Below the pieces are notes generated by a model. The model made no database searches, had not been told where the DNA came from, and saw only the letters and a program-made list of their open reading frames with translations. From NCBI GenBank assembly GCA_004431415.1, contig QPMI01000086.1, forward strand, positions 1 to 52,917: 52,917 bases of DNA. Reading direction: 5' to 3'. Source of the DNA: Cyanophora paradoxa (lineage: Eukaryota > Glaucocystophyceae > Cyanophorales > Cyanophoraceae). Positions 19,440 through 31,789 of the stretch are shown one piece after another. The stretch's first letter is position 1. Each line of letters begins with the position of its first letter. A program made the translations under genes and the position numbers.

Positions 19440-22005
19440 ATTATAGTAATTACACCCCCCAACCCCCACACGCTCCCCTGCAAGAGGCCCCGCGGGGGCC
19501 TCGGCGCCCTCCTGCACCTCCGCAGGCTCAGCGGCTCGTCGTAGACCTGCCCCCCGCCGCCCGACACGCCCTCCGCTTCCCCGGCGCCCGCGCCGCCCGC
19601 CGAGTACCTCCACTCCAGCCGTACGCGTGCGCCCCGTGCACCCGCTCCGCCTGCCCCCCCCCTCCCCCCCCCCGGGACCCCCCCCCCCCACCCCCCACCC
19701 CCCCCCCGCTGAGCGTGGCGCGGAGGAGAAGTGGAGTCCGGGGAGGGCTTTCTCAACCTCTCACAGTCGGGCCTGAAGGCGTGCACGTGGCCCGCCAAGG
19801 AGATCGCCGCCGTCGGCCCCGCGGCCGAGAACGTCCGCGAGCTGCGAGCTCGACCTTGGCGCCCCCCCTCCCCCCCCCTCGCCTTGACCTCGAGCTCTCG
19901 AGCTCGCCCCGCGCATGCGCAGCGCCGCCGCGCCCCGCCCCGCGCGTCCGTGACCATACCATACGTGATACGTATACGTGACCATACCGACGTCCGTGAC
20001 GGGACGAAAAACCGCATCATGCATATGGCATTGAATTCGAAAGCCTCCGTCCCGGTGCCGAACCCGCTTAAAGATGTCGAAAAACCCCGCCCCGGTACCG
20101 AACCCGCGCACGGATCGTTCGGCAGCATTTTCTCGGCTGTAGCTAGCAGCGAACTGCGCGGCGAGAGGAGCTGCTCGGCAGCTTCGAGGGAGCTGTACCG
20201 ACGATTCGAGGGCGGGGCGGACGATTCCACGGCGTCCGTCGATAAATCGTCACCCTTTCGTCGGCTGGAGAGCGTCGTGGCGTGCTCGTCTCTAGCTACG
20301 CCTCCGTCGAATTCGACTCCGGATCCGCGGGCCCGGGCCCGGTGGGCGCGGTCGGGCGCGGTCGGGCGCGTGGTACCGGTGCCACGGTGTTCGGCGGCAT
20401 CCGGGGCGAACTCGAGGACGCCCTGCGGCCATCGCCGCTCGTTCCCGGATCCCCGGAGTCCGCGGGGCGAGATTTCGACCAGCCGGCGGTCAGCTCCTCT
20501 CGGCGGCGCTGCGGAATGGTGCGCTGGGACGCGGCGAGCGGCGCGCTCGTCATGAAGGAGGAGAAGAGGAATTCGAAGCATGCACTAGCCGCAGGACGAG
20601 GTCCAGCTGGCCGGCCCGGACCGCCTCCGCCTCCTCGACCTCGCCGACAACAAATCTCGTCCATCCTCGGCGCGCCGCGCCGCCTTCGGTCCCGCCGCGT
20701 CGCGTCGCGCGCGGCCGCCAGCTGCAGCTGACAGGGCCCGTGGCGCCGGCGGGCCGGCGCGCAGGGAAGAGCCTGGCGCCGCTCGCGAAGCTGGATGTGC
20801 TGTTCCTCGACGGCAACGGGCTCAAGGCGCTCCCGCCGGAGATCGGGCGCCTCACAAACCTGCGCACCCTCGGCTTGAACCGGAACAAGTGCGCCGCCCG
20901 CCCGCCCTTTGCCCGCCTGCCCCCGACCGAGCGCGCCGCGCCGCGCCACAGGCTTGCGCACATCCCGTCGAGCTGCGGTGCGCCGCGCCGCCGCCGCGCC
21001 GCCACGCCCACCGGCGCGGCGCGCCTCACGGCGGCGCCGGCGCGGCAGGAAGCTGGGCGTGGAGCGGAACGAGCTGGCGGCGCTGCCGGCGTCGCTGGGG
21101 CGCTGACGGAGGCGCAGCCCGCCGACGAGCCTGGAGGCGCAGCCCGCCGACGAGATCGCCGCCGTCGGCCCCAAGAACGTCCACGAGCTCGACGTCGGCG
21201 GCAACCTAATCCGCTCCCTCCCCGGCCCGCCCCGCCCCGCCCCGCCCCGCGCCGCCCCGCTCCGCCCCGCGCCGCGCCGCCCTGCTGACCGGGGCGTGAA
21301 CGTGCACGCGCAGGGCCCGAGCTCGCGAAGCTGGTCAACCTCACCTGGCTGCGCCTCACGCACAACCTGTGCGCGCCCGCCGCCCGCACCGCCCCGCCCT
21401 CCCCCGCCCGGCCCCCTAGCTATAGGCCTCGCGCTGAAGCCCGGCAGGCTGACAGAGCGCTAGCTGCCGCCGGAGCTGGGGCGGCTGACGCGGCTGCGGA
21501 CGCTCCTGCTGCGCGAGAAAAAGCTTTTCAGCCTGCCCTGCGAGGGCGGCGCCCTGGTCAACCTGCGCGAGCTTCGCCTCTCCGGGAACGGCCTGCAGCT
21601 GCGGGCCCTGCCCCCCGAGCTCGGCCGGCTGCCCCGGCTCGAGGTCCTGCACCTGTACCCCAACGAGCTCCTGCGGCTGCCCCCCGGCTGCCGCGAGGGC
21701 GACCCGCCCGAGGCCCTCCTCGAGTGCCTCCGCTCCCTCGCCGCCTCGCCCCGTGCGCCGCGCGCCCTCCGAGGCCCCGCCCCCGCCCTCGCCCGCCCCT
21801 CACCGCTCGCCGCAGAGTCCTCCTCCGGCCCCTTCGGCTCCCGCCTTCCGAAGTTCTGGTACCGGTGCGCCCCCCTTCCCTTCCTTCCCGGCGTGCTGGC
21901 CCCCGCCCGCGGCGAGCCGCCGACGTGGCGCCAGCGCTAGCAGCGCGGCCCGGGGCCGCTGGAGCTCGCCCCGGGGCGCCTCCGCCTTGCCAATGAGTGA
22001 GTACT
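19440..22005 (+). pseudogene. Leucine-rich-repeat gene, partial copy
   Basis: LRR-coding blocks are separated by GC-rich introns starting GTGCG. One block at about 20758-20889 reads LAKLDVLFLDGNGLKALPPEIGRL. Another at 21060-21105 reads VERNELAALPASLG, and one near 21130-21220 reads VHELDVGGNLIRSLP. A block at 21466-21745 reads LPPELGRLTRL and ends LLRLPPGCREGDPPEALLECL. The last block matches 31970-32260 in the second gene. Similarity ends near 21990, before any SAM or TIR exon, and a stop (TAG at 21463) precedes the last LRR block. The 5' end near 19440-19700 is a degenerate match to the start of the second copy. Likely a truncated, decayed LRR-SAM-TIR paralogue; use as an LRR-only protein is not excluded. 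Confidence 0.55.
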
Positions 22006-22256
22006 AGTTGCCATTTCGCTCGCCGGACCTTGTCGAAACGCTAAGAAACAGCTGTATGTACCCCCCCTACGCATTAAAACGCATGAATTCGGTGCCGCAT
22101 TAATAGCCATTACAGGGGTCCGGGTCCAAAAACGCATTGATTATCCTTAATATTACTACCTACGGGGGGTTCGCCGGGGAACTTCGCCCCACCGTAGTCT
22201 CTTAAAAACAAAACCCGCATTAATTACTGGCGTACCCGGTAGTGTTACTGGGAGTG

Positions 22257-22276
22257 TTAGGGTTAGGGTTAGGGTT
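22257..22276 (+). repeat. Interstitial TTAGGG telomere-type tract
   Basis: Three perfect TTAGGG units plus TT. This may be a chance tract, or a trace of telomere repair or a subtelomeric rearrangement. TTAGGG is the telomere unit of many eukaryotes. Confidence 0.6.
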
Positions 22277-22344
22277 GAGTGCCTAGTGCACTGCCTACCC
22301 CCTATAGCTAATTACTTAGTATACGGTAGCCTCGCCCCGGGCTT

Positions 22345-22770
22345 TAAGAGGCGGCCAGCTGGCCGGTGGCACTGGCTTGGGCGCAGGCTTGAGGCTAGAG
22401 GTGGGGCTTGAGGGGGAGACTTGATGACATCAACAGCGCTTGTTATTAACAGGGGTTAACCGGTTATAAACCAGTTAGAAATGCGGGTTTATGTCACGGC
22501 TTTGATTTAACAGGGCGGGCTCCAAGGCTGGCCGGCTGGCCAGCCTGGCCGACGAAGAGGCTGGCCGCCAGCTGGCCGGCCAAGTTTAGGCTGGAGGCTG
22601 GCGGCCAGCCCCGGCCCGGGCCAGCCCGGCCCAGCGGCCGAACTTCGGCGGCTTGCAATTGGGCTGGGCCGCCGGCCAATGCGAGACCCGGGACCACCTC
22701 AGACCCCCCGCCGGGCCCCCGGCCAGCCTGCGCCGGCCCTGCGGCAGTGCCCTAAGCACTGCCCTTAGCT
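22345..22770. repeat. GGCC-rich dispersed repeat, copy 1
   Basis: Words such as GCTGGCCGGC and GGCGGCCAGCCCCG are stacked here. Order and flanking phrases (AGGCTAG, GGGGCTTGAGGGG, CTTGAT) match 35770-36100. No coding signal is seen. Confidence 0.6.
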
Positions 22771-22971
22771 GCCCTATCGATATCATAGTATATAACTTAT
22801 CCAGGCCTAGGTGGGCCGAATCGTCACGGCGTGCACGATGCAAAGAGGGCCATTGAGACTGATTGAGTCAGTGGCATGGACATTGGACACCCGGTGACCC
22901 ATTGTCACTGATTTAATTTGTCAGAGCTCGAGGCTGCGCAGTGCGCATGCAGAGCTCCAAGCCTCCGAGGC

Positions 22972-23477
22972 TAGGGTTGCCAGTGACTTGCCACTTACGA
23001 CTTACAGACTTACGCGTAAGTCCGTAAGTGTAAGTGGCGACTTACACTTACGGGCCCCCGAAATGGGACTTACGGCCGTAAGTCGTAAGTCCCCATGGGG
23101 ATACCCCCTGCGAGCAGCAAAAAGAGCGTAGATTTAAGTTAAAATCGATCTAAATCGAGTAGATTTGCACATCTTACAGATTCAGCCGTGCTTTTAGGCC
23201 TCTGAACGGGGTGAGAAGATCCCGTAACGGGCCTCCGGTGGTCATGGTGTCTATCTGGGATGGCACTTTTACTGCTTAAACAAGCCCCATTCCTTCCCAA
23301 ACACACCGAAAAAGACTGAAGACAATCTATCTCGCAGATTGAGACGTGTTTTCTGTGGTTTCTGGCCGACTTACGGCCGACTTACGGCGGACTTACGACT
23401 TACACTTACACTTACACTTACACTTAAATAAGCTTACGGCGGGTTTTGGGGGACTAACGCCGTAAGTGGCAACCCTA
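22972..23477. mobile_element. Non-autonomous hAT-type element, 506 bp
   Basis: The ends are inverted: TAGGGTTGCCA at 22972 and its reverse complement ending at 23477. The flanks 22964-22971 and 23478-23485 are both TCCGAGGC, a perfect 8-bp target-site duplication as made by hAT transposases. The interior lacks a transposase and is filled with CTTACG/CGTAAG words in both orientations, so the transcript could fold extensively. Confidence 0.85.
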
Positions 23478-23485
23478 TCCGAGGC

Positions 23486-24320
23486 TCCGCCGCTCCGACC
23501 GTCGGACTCAGCCTCCGAGGAAAAAAGGTAGTCGGCGCCTGCTCTTAGGAGGCCGATCGACTCTCATGTACGTGAATCCTCCACTCCAGTTGAAGGAACA
23601 CCGACTGTTGAGCCAATAGGAGCTCGAGATTATAAACCGCGCATCAATTAATATTCCGGTACCGTTGAACTTTCACGTTTTTAATTTCGGAACGGACGAC
23701 TCACGAACGTATACGTGTAAGTTACGGTGTAACAGGAAAATACCAGCTCGGAAATTGTACCGCGGCCGTGTAACACGACTACCGTGTACCGGTAGTACCG
23801 TCACAGTACTACCGTGGCCACTACCACGTGTAACACGACTACCGTGTAGTACACGTCACAGTAGTAATTATTTTCAGGCCACTAAACAGGCGGGTTAAAG
23901 GCCAAACCCCGGGATTACGTATAATAATTAACAGGGTCTTAAATATTTCCCGACTATTAATTATAGTCGGTACTGCGGCAGAATCCGTGGAAGCATTGCC
24001 AAGTTGCCAAGTTGGAAGGACTCCCGGGATCCAATATTTAATTTCATCCAGATCATCGTCCCCAGTCCTGAATCACGCCGGCGGTCAGACGGACTCAGAC
24101 CCCTGATATACCGTATACTATGATAGTTAGCGCATATACCGGTAGCTCCTTCAAGCCTCCTTGCAATCGGGCCCGGGTGCGCATGCTTTCGAATTCGCGC
24201 GACGAGGTAGAACTCGTAGGAGTATTAATATTGCCAGCTTGGTAGGATCCCCAGTCCTGATCGTTAGCTCCTTGTAATCGGGTGCGCATGCTTTCGAGTT
24301 CGCACGAGATTTCGAATTCT
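23486..24320. other. Intergenic, short tandem duplications
   Basis: No gene is seen. GTGTAACACGACTACCGTGT recurs with 60-bp period at 23768 and 23828. A phrase with TGCGCATGCTTTCGA recurs near 24177 and 24280 with related flanks. Confidence 0.5.
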
Positions 24321-24370
24321 CGTTGTTAGAATTAGCGATAGCGCGCTTCTTACACGTGCACCTTGATCAG

Positions 24371-24892
24371 CTACAGGAGCACGAGATGATCATGAATATG
24401 GACCAGGATCCCGCGCCATGCGACGCCCTCGAAGCGATGCCCGGCACCTTGATCGAGAAGGTAATCATATATAAACGCTTCGTTACAATCACCGCTGCTA
24501 GGCTAGATCTGCTGCACTTGCTGCTCGTGTTCTGCGCGCAGCTGATGCCGCCAACCCTCAGGGGACGTACGAGCTCCCATTCTCGTACGTATATATGCGC
24601 CGCGGCGCGTTTCTTGCGCACTAGAGGCATTTGTGGTGTATATATGCGTATACGTACGCGGCCGTGACTGTCGACGTCACAGGGAGGTGGGAAAGATCCG
24701 GTCCTCGGGCTCAGAGGAGGTGTGTCCATGCGCGCTTCCATGAAACCGTTGAACGCTTCGGATCTAGACAGCCGCCTGCGTCTTCTATAGCTAATAACGC
24801 CCTGGCCGCTCCTGAACTAACCGGCCCTCTCATCTGCAGTACCACGGCTCGGGCGCGTACAAGCTCCCCGCGACCTTGACTCAAACTTACAC
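24371..24892 (+). CDS. Candidate exons of a multi-exon gene
   Basis: Exon 24371-24460 (CAG before, GTAATC after) reads LQEHEMIMNMDQDPAPCD... LIEK. A phase-compatible exon 24562-24584 reads GTYELPFS, and exon 24840-24892 (CAG before, GTGCGT after) reads YHGSGAYKLPATLTQ. The GTY and GSGAY phrases resemble those of the EF-hand gene region (GTYEIYARD near 29.35 kb, GQGTYMYSHGG near 29.18 kb) and loosely resemble MORN repeats. These may be upstream exons of that gene or a separate gene. Boundaries rest on splice-like ends only. Confidence 0.35.
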
Positions 24893-24899
24893 GTGCGTA

Positions 24900-26450
24900 T
24901 ATATTATGGTAGCTATAGCCAGATTTAGACTTTGCCAAAAGTTGAGACGACCGATTGCAACTGCATATGCCTGTACCTATCCATCCTGTGTCCCACATGC
25001 ATATGCATGTGCTACACGTGCACAGCGATAGGTCTTCGTATATATATTCGAAATCGCGGGATTCCGGTACCCCGGAAAATTGCGCGAAGGCCCGCGGGCG
25101 AGTAAGCCGGCGCAGTGGGGCTTCCCCAACGAGGGTGCCTGCCAGCACTGCACGTGGCCGGTCCCAAAACTCGCGGCGCCGACGCCCAACGACCAGCACG
25201 GCCCGAACGCGCAAAGTAGGTCCGCCGGGCGGGCAACGACAGCCGCAGCGACACCACAGACATCTAGAAGAGCAGCTGCGCCCCTGTTGGCGCCGCGACT
25301 CGCGCCAGCTCCCGCGGTAACGTGTTTAAACGGGCCGGTCCCCGCCGCCTTCTCCTGCCACTCCGAGCGCGCCGAGAGACGCCACACAACATCTAGAGCC
25401 AACATACGCTCGTTTAAGCTCCCGTCCTCGCTCCGCCCGCCTTCCCGCCAACGCATGCCACCCGCGCATGCGCGGCTCGCCTGAGCTCACGCCCACAGCG
25501 CACGACGCACAACTCGACTCGACTCCGCGCAGTCGGACGCGCGGCTCCGCCAACGCACCCGGCTCCGCTGCCGCCGATCATGCGGGACCCTCCCGCGCCC
25601 GTCGCTCACGCCTCCGCCCGCGCCCCTCCTCTATGAACTCTGACGCCGGCCCCGTACGGCCACAGAGCACGCCGGCGCCGGCGGCCCGTGCGCGGGGCCG
25701 CCCACGCCAGCACGACACTCAAGAACCACGGGGCCGCGTCCCCCGCTCACTTGGCTCTCCGTGACGCGTGCGCGACGCTCGCAGGCCTCTGGCGGGACGC
25801 GGAGCAAGCGCCCCAAGACGCGGCGGTGGACAGAGCCCGAGCTGTGATGCCGCCTCTGCTGGCGCCGCTGGCGCCGGCATGCAAGCCGACGACCCCTACG
25901 TATACCGGGCGCATGAGCACTCAAACGCTCGCCCAGCTACCACCGCGGGGTCTGAGCCAGACGGCGCTCGCCTGCCTCAGGGCCGGCCTCGCCGGGACCC
26001 GCCCTCGTGGGGTCCGAGCCTGATGGCGCTCGCCCACCATCGGACCCGGAATCCCCGGGCTCCGTCGAAGACTTCCAGCGGCGGGCAGTGCGTCCCCGGC
26101 GGTCGCTGCCAGGCCCGCGCCGCCCGCCCCTCATGCCCGCCGGTCCCCCTCCCACGAGGCGACTGGTCCCTTGACACCCCCCGGGCCCGCGATGCAAGCC
26201 TCCTATACGGTCGGCGAGCTTGAGGGGCGCCTGCGATATCGATATACACACGAATAAGTCGGCCCCCGTCTGCTTTGGGATGCCCTTAAAAGCGTGGCCC
26301 CTAGTGGAGCAATTCGAAAGATTTTAACTGCACGAGGGAGCTGGGCACCCTCGCTCGAGCTCGAACTTGCATGCCAGTGCACAGGCCTGTAGCAGCCATT
26401 ATGCAAATCTCTCAGAGTCTAAACGTTTAACAAGAGAACTAGGACAGGGT
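24900..26450. other. GC-rich region without a supported gene
   Basis: Long ORFs occur on both strands, as expected at this GC content, and none shows a recognisable domain or consistent exon structure. I leave it unassigned. Confidence 0.4.
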
Positions 26451-26484
26451 CCGCGTACGGTATATATATACTGCATGCGGACAT

Positions 26485-26616
26485 CACCGCCCAGTCCCGC
26501 AAGCGCGCGATTGAGCGCTTCGGCCCGACGCCGTCAAGAAGCGCAAGGGCGGTGCCGCCGCCCCCGCCCCGCCGCCGCAGCCGCCGCGGCCGCCCCGCTG
26601 CTGCGCCAACGCCGCC

Positions 26617-26649
<33 letters not shown>

Positions 26650-26854
26650 CCGCCGCCCCGGCGCCGGCCGCCGCTCCGCGCCCGCCCCGGGCCGGCCCCG
26701 CCCCCGGCCCCGGGCCGGCCACCATCTCGCTCACCAACTACCAGGCGGCCCAGCGCGTGCTTGCCGAGCTCACCTCGGCCCTCGGGGGCCCCGCCGCCAT
26801 CGAGGCCCTCCTGGCCGGCCGCCGGGCGGCCGCCGCCGACAACGCGGCAGCGTA
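26485..26854 (+). CDS. 3' exon of an unknown protein, low-complexity then helical
   Basis: The sense RKRAIERFGP and, one frame over, KKRKGGA (a basic, NLS-like patch) is followed by a Pro/Ala/Arg low-complexity run at 26550-26710. The last part reads TISLTNYQAAQRVLAEL... GGPAAIEALLAGRRA and ends at TAG 26852-26854. The end looks like a short amphipathic helical domain. The family is not recognised. A frame change near 26530 may be a missed intron or indel. Confidence 0.35.
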
Positions 26855-26869
26855 GACCTCCCTCTCTTT

Positions 26870-27660
26870 TTGATCTCAAAGGCCTCGGCCCTTTACCCTT
26901 TCGGCCTCAGTTTTCTTTTCACCTTTCTCTCTTTACAATCCGCGGTAGCATGACTGCCGAAGAAGGGGCTTCTTGACGAGCCCACCACCCCTCTCTCTGA
27001 GTTAGATAGCTCCATGAAGCAATGTCACCTCCCTACCCCGCCCCGCGTATAGTCCTGCCCACTTGCGGGCCCGCCCCCCCCCCCCCCCCCCTAAAGCTCT
27101 TCCCCTGGCCCCGAGGCTAGCGACAGACTAGCCCACGGCCGGTACCCCCGCCACGCCCCTCTGTCCCCGACTTCACTAGGGCGCCTACCCCGCCCGAAAC
27201 CGACCGCCCCCGCAGCCCCTCCCGATAATGCCTCTTCCCAGGACCACATAACCCCGCGCCCCACACGCAATAAAAATAAGGGGCGCGCCCGCTACCCTAG
27301 CCCGCGTCGCCCCCACCCCCCCTCCCCACCCCTCTCACCCGCCCGATAAGACTGGCCCCTCGGCGCCGAACTCCACGCACCTACCGTAGTACACTCAAGA
27401 ACACGACAAACGACCCCTACCACGCTCCCCTACAAGAGAAACGCTCAGCCGTAGCGTCGAAGCGCCTATCCCTGTGTTCCGGCCTCAGGTTATGCTCTGA
27501 CCCAGAGTTCGGCCATTTCCGAACCGGTAGTGCGTACGATAATGTTACTGAACAAATACAATCGCCACCGCCCTTGATATGGGCTTTGTGAAAAAATATT
27601 CGAAATCGCGCCTACGCGTATATATACTTATATATATATATATCGAGCGACATATATATG
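26870..27660 (+). other. C-rich 3' flank, no gene
   Basis: The plus strand is strongly pyrimidine-biased, with an 18-C run at 27074-27091. No ORF with protein-like content is seen. It is likely untranslated or intergenic. Confidence 0.5.
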
Positions 27661-27760
27661 GATGATCTTGATTTGCGTCAATGCTGCGCGTCGACGTGCG
27701 AATGAGCTATGCATATGCTTGATGCGTGCGACACGCATCGATATCGGATCCCGAGCGCAG

Positions 27761-30700
27761 GTACTCCGATCAGTTCAAGGAGGCGAGGACCCTCGAGGAA
27801 ATCGACTCGGTGACGGAGACTGGTGCCAGGGTGCGTCCGCTAAGCTAAGGCGAGCCCGCGTTAAGCTCATGATCATGCATATATTATATGATCCTGTATC
27901 TGAACAATCGTCGACGTCCGCAGGTAACTTCGTGCTCCGTCAGATCGTGAGACCCAGAAAGTCTTGTACGGGGAGTTCACGAAAATTGCAGCCGGGTGCG
28001 ATGCGCAGCCACGCGCACATGAACTTCAAATATAATTATAGATTCTCGCATCTAGCTAGCCGCTGAGCCGTGATCATGATCATGATTCACAAGAGCGAAT
28101 CTTTCTGCTTTCTCTTAATGGGCTCTTACCCGTCATGTCAAATGCGTGTAGGTCGCCGGAGGAGAACCAGTCGCCCGGTGCGTCATCTGCGCATGCAGAT
28201 CGCGAGCTGTCGCAGTGTATGCGCGTCTGATCTCGATGCGGCAGCCCCGGACGCGGTGCAGTGGACGCGGGACCCCGCCTCCGAATCCTATGTGGGAGCG
28301 GGAATCCCCCAGCAAGGCCCTCGCATTCCGGATGGGCCTCGCGTGCCGGTGGAAGGCCCCGCGGGCCAGTGGGCGCCGATCGCGCCGCCCTCGTCAAAGC
28401 CAGCAACGCTTCCATCAGCGTCGCCGAGCCGGTCCAGGCGTGCGGCGACAAGCCCTGGTGAACATCTCCAGGCAGTGCCCTGTCCGGGCTTCCTAAAGCT
28501 TCATCGTTTAAGGCGATTGCGCATGCGCAGCTTCCAGTCGCATCTGGCATCACTCGCGGTGGAGAGCGGGGCGCCGATGGTGCATGTAGGGCAGCAGACA
28601 GCACTGTCCAAGTGGAGCTGGCTGCCAATAACATCCTGCTCCAAGCTCTTGAACTTAATGTGCGCCGCAGCCTGCGCGTTCCCAGCTTGCGATTCCGCCG
28701 ATTTCATGCGTAAAACGTCCGACGCAAGCAGGAGTCGTCTGACGCTCCGAAGAAAGAGCTGCTTCTCTCCGGGACGCGCTCGTCAAGGTGTGATTCTATT
28801 CGCATTGGTGTGATTCTTATGTGTGTGAGGGCGGCTGAGAAGCTCGCAGGACGTCGGCCTGATCCCTTACACACTCCATTACAACTTGTCCAAGAATTCG
28901 CATGAGTCACGCGTGCTCGAGGAGAAAGGTGATTCATGCTTAGAAGTTATTTCAATACTCTTAGCTATAGATCTCAGACGGGCCAGCCGTTAGAGCCCCT
29001 TTCACGCGCGATAGCTTCCTGTCGAAATCATTCCGTAATAAGTGCCTGAACGAGTTTGCGGCTCGCAATTACAGGAACGTTCTCCGAAACACTGGTGTGT
29101 GCATGCGTCCCCGACCCGGGCCCGCGCGTTTGATTTTGTTTTCTTCGACCTCGCAGTCTGTCGAGGTCAACGGCCAAGGCACCTACATGTACTCGCACGG
29201 CGGCCTCTACGTCGGCGATTACGCCAAGCCCGGTCTCGAGGCGAGCGAACGACTTCAGATAAATTCAAACATGTGGTCAGAGAGACCGTCGGACGATCAG
29301 ATGTGCTAACCAGACGGCGAGCTCAGGTCGGAACGTACGAGATCTATGCCCGCGACGTCAAGTCCTCAGCCGTCGAAACGCCGGTGCACTCATCGGAAAA
29401 TGTGGACCCTAACCAGGTACGCTCACGCTCGCAACTGCAAACTTGTAGTTTAGGGTCTTCCGATATCCAGCTGGATATCGCTCCTCGAAAGCTCGTCGCT
29501 GATGCAGTGCATATCCATGCTCTGCACGCAGGAGCAACTGCCCCGTGGCACCTCAATCCGGCTGGGGACCCATCATCACCCCGGACGGCGAGGCCACGGG
29601 CGACCGCGTGCGCATGCGCTGATCTGTCTGATCTCTCTCAGCTGAAATGCTGATGGACGGACCGGGTACCGGCACTATGTCACTCGCGCAGGTCCCGCGT
29701 CGGAAGTTCTGGAGGCGTCGGACAGCACCGACCTGGAGCCGCGGCAGACAATCTCTGGTCCGCGATCCGCTTTGCTATCCGATGTCCCTGCTTGACGCTA
29801 CACTGTCCACGCTGCCGGCAGGGATCTGAAGCTCATTCCCGAGTTCAAATCGGACTCGATTCCAGGGCCCAAATCATGCCCCACGGTTCGCTTACGCGCT
29901 TCTCGCTTCGCTAAATTGAAGTGCTACAAGAAGAACATGCATATGCTTTCTCACGGCAAACTTCGTTTGTCTGTGTCATCGCAGGGAGAGTGCCTGGACG
30001 TCCAGGCCCCCATCCACAACGCTACGGACTTTCTCAAACCGCCTGCGAGTGCGTTTCGCATACTTTAAACCTCACGCACAAATATATATATAGCATACAT
30101 TTGCATATATACGATTTATAAACCAGCGTCGAGGTTCAAATTCGAATTCAGGGCCAGACGTTGAGATCGCGCGCGCGTGCGGTTTCGCAGCAGCGAGTCG
30201 GCCACCTGCGAAGTGCCCGTGGGCTTGAAGTGCCCGCTTGCGAACGCACAGCAGCTGATTCACTGCGACGACCTGCTGCGAAACTTCGAAGCCCAAGGCA
30301 TAGCCAACGATTTCGACGGATACCGGTGCGTACAAGTCTATATACAGCTCGATTCCAAATCAGAAGTCATCCGTGTGTTAGCTGCATGCACTTGGGTGCA
30401 CGCACCCGTGTTCGATCCGTAGGCTGATCGAACTTGGCCTCAGGTATATGCTCACGAAGATTATGCAAAGTACGAAGGAGATCCCAGAGCAGTTCGCGTT
30501 CTCCGGCAAGGAGGCAATCTGGGACACCCTGTTCGGCTATATGACGGCGGAGATGCCGAGCGACCTTATCTGGTCTAATGTTGTGAACAAGACCATGACG
30601 GAGAAGGACGTGCAAGCCGCCGTCGCCAAGTTCGATGCGGCCGGCGACAACGATGGGATGCTGGACAAGAGCGAGTTCCTGGCGTGCCACGAGCCCGTCA

Positions 30701-31358
30701 TGTCTACATTCAACCCGAACTCGACCGAGGTGCTTGAGATACAAGGCTATATAGCTCGCTAGAGACCGATGCACGTGCAAGTGCACGTGCAAGCGTACAT
30801 ATATCAAACTTCTCTTTTTCCGCAGCTCACATACAGCGACGACCCTGCAGCGGTGCGTATGCGCATGTTCTTCATTTCTATCGTTTTCAGCCCAGAACAG
30901 CATGTATACCGCCTTCCTTCTAGATATAATCCCATTCAAACTTGACTTCCATGATTGTCACTCGGCCGCGGGTCCCTGAACGTGCGCGCGATCGCAGGAT
31001 CGTGAGTACGAAATGCAACAGCAGAAGGTGGAGATGTTCAAGAAAATGTTCGGGGAAGATTACATGTTGTATATGGATCGTTATTTCGTGCGCATATGCA
31101 TATGCATGGGCCACTTTAAATTCTCATAATTATAACTTGACATGGGGCGCGAGCTCGAGGGCGCGAACCCCTCTGTACAGTGTCCCGCTAGCGCTACCCC
31201 AGCCGGCCGACCCCGACGCCTGTGTCGCCGGGCAGGTGGAGGAGCCGTCCGACTTCGAGGCGGCGGAGGTCGAGTTTGCTGAGAATGCTGCCGCCGACGA
31301 GGCCGCCGCCTCCGCTGCCGAAGTCGCCTGCGCGGACGAGCAGTGCCTGGCTTCTTGA
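27761..31358 (+). CDS. EF-hand gene copy 2, multi-exon, MORN-like exon
   Basis: The last five exons are firm by comparison with copy 1: 30191-30325, 30444-30729, 30826-30852, 30998-31087 and 31203-31358 (TGA). Upstream candidates are 27761-27830 (YSDQFKEARTLEEID), 28850-28928 (DVGLIPYTLHYNLSKNS), 28978-29096 (AVRAPFTRDSFLSKSFRNK, phase-consistent with the previous exon), 29157-29232 (GQGTYMYSHGGLYVGDY, MORN-like) and 29985-30048 (GECLDVQAPIHNATDF). The EF-hand phrase FDAAGDNDGMLDKSEF has two residues more than a canonical 12-residue loop. Most introns start GTGC. The product appears soluble, Cys-containing and calcium-binding, of unknown role. Some upstream phases do not join cleanly, so exons or small indels are missed. 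Confidence 0.6.
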
Positions 31359-31789
31359 TCCTCGCATCGCGTCCACGACTGTGCATCGCGATCACTTGCA
31401 CGGGATCTGTCTCGGTCCTTGAGCAGTCGAATCATTGAATTCGCAGTTAAATATGCATCTACCCACTTGAGAATCCGAATCTCTCGACACATATATACGT
31501 GTCCCGATCCAGCATTAATATTAGCAATCGCAGCCTGGCGAGCCAATTCTCGGCGCGCATGCATTGTCACGCTTAAGATCGCCTGCCAGCTGAAGGCTGA
31601 GGCCCTTCCGTTTGGCTCGGAGATCTAGATCGATATCTACATACATGATTTCGATCTAGATACATGTAGATACTTTGACTAGTGATAAATGAACGCTGTA
31701 TCAAAATAACGCGCCGAAGTCTTTAGATACCGCGTTAATTGATAAACGTACCGCGCTATAGCTATATAGCTAACTCCCTGCTGCGATGT

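Noticed and set aside
19406-21389. Long minus-strand ORFs of 280-390 codons
   Set aside because: They run antisense to LRR exons and through C-rich introns; no domains, composition is the mirror of the plus strand.
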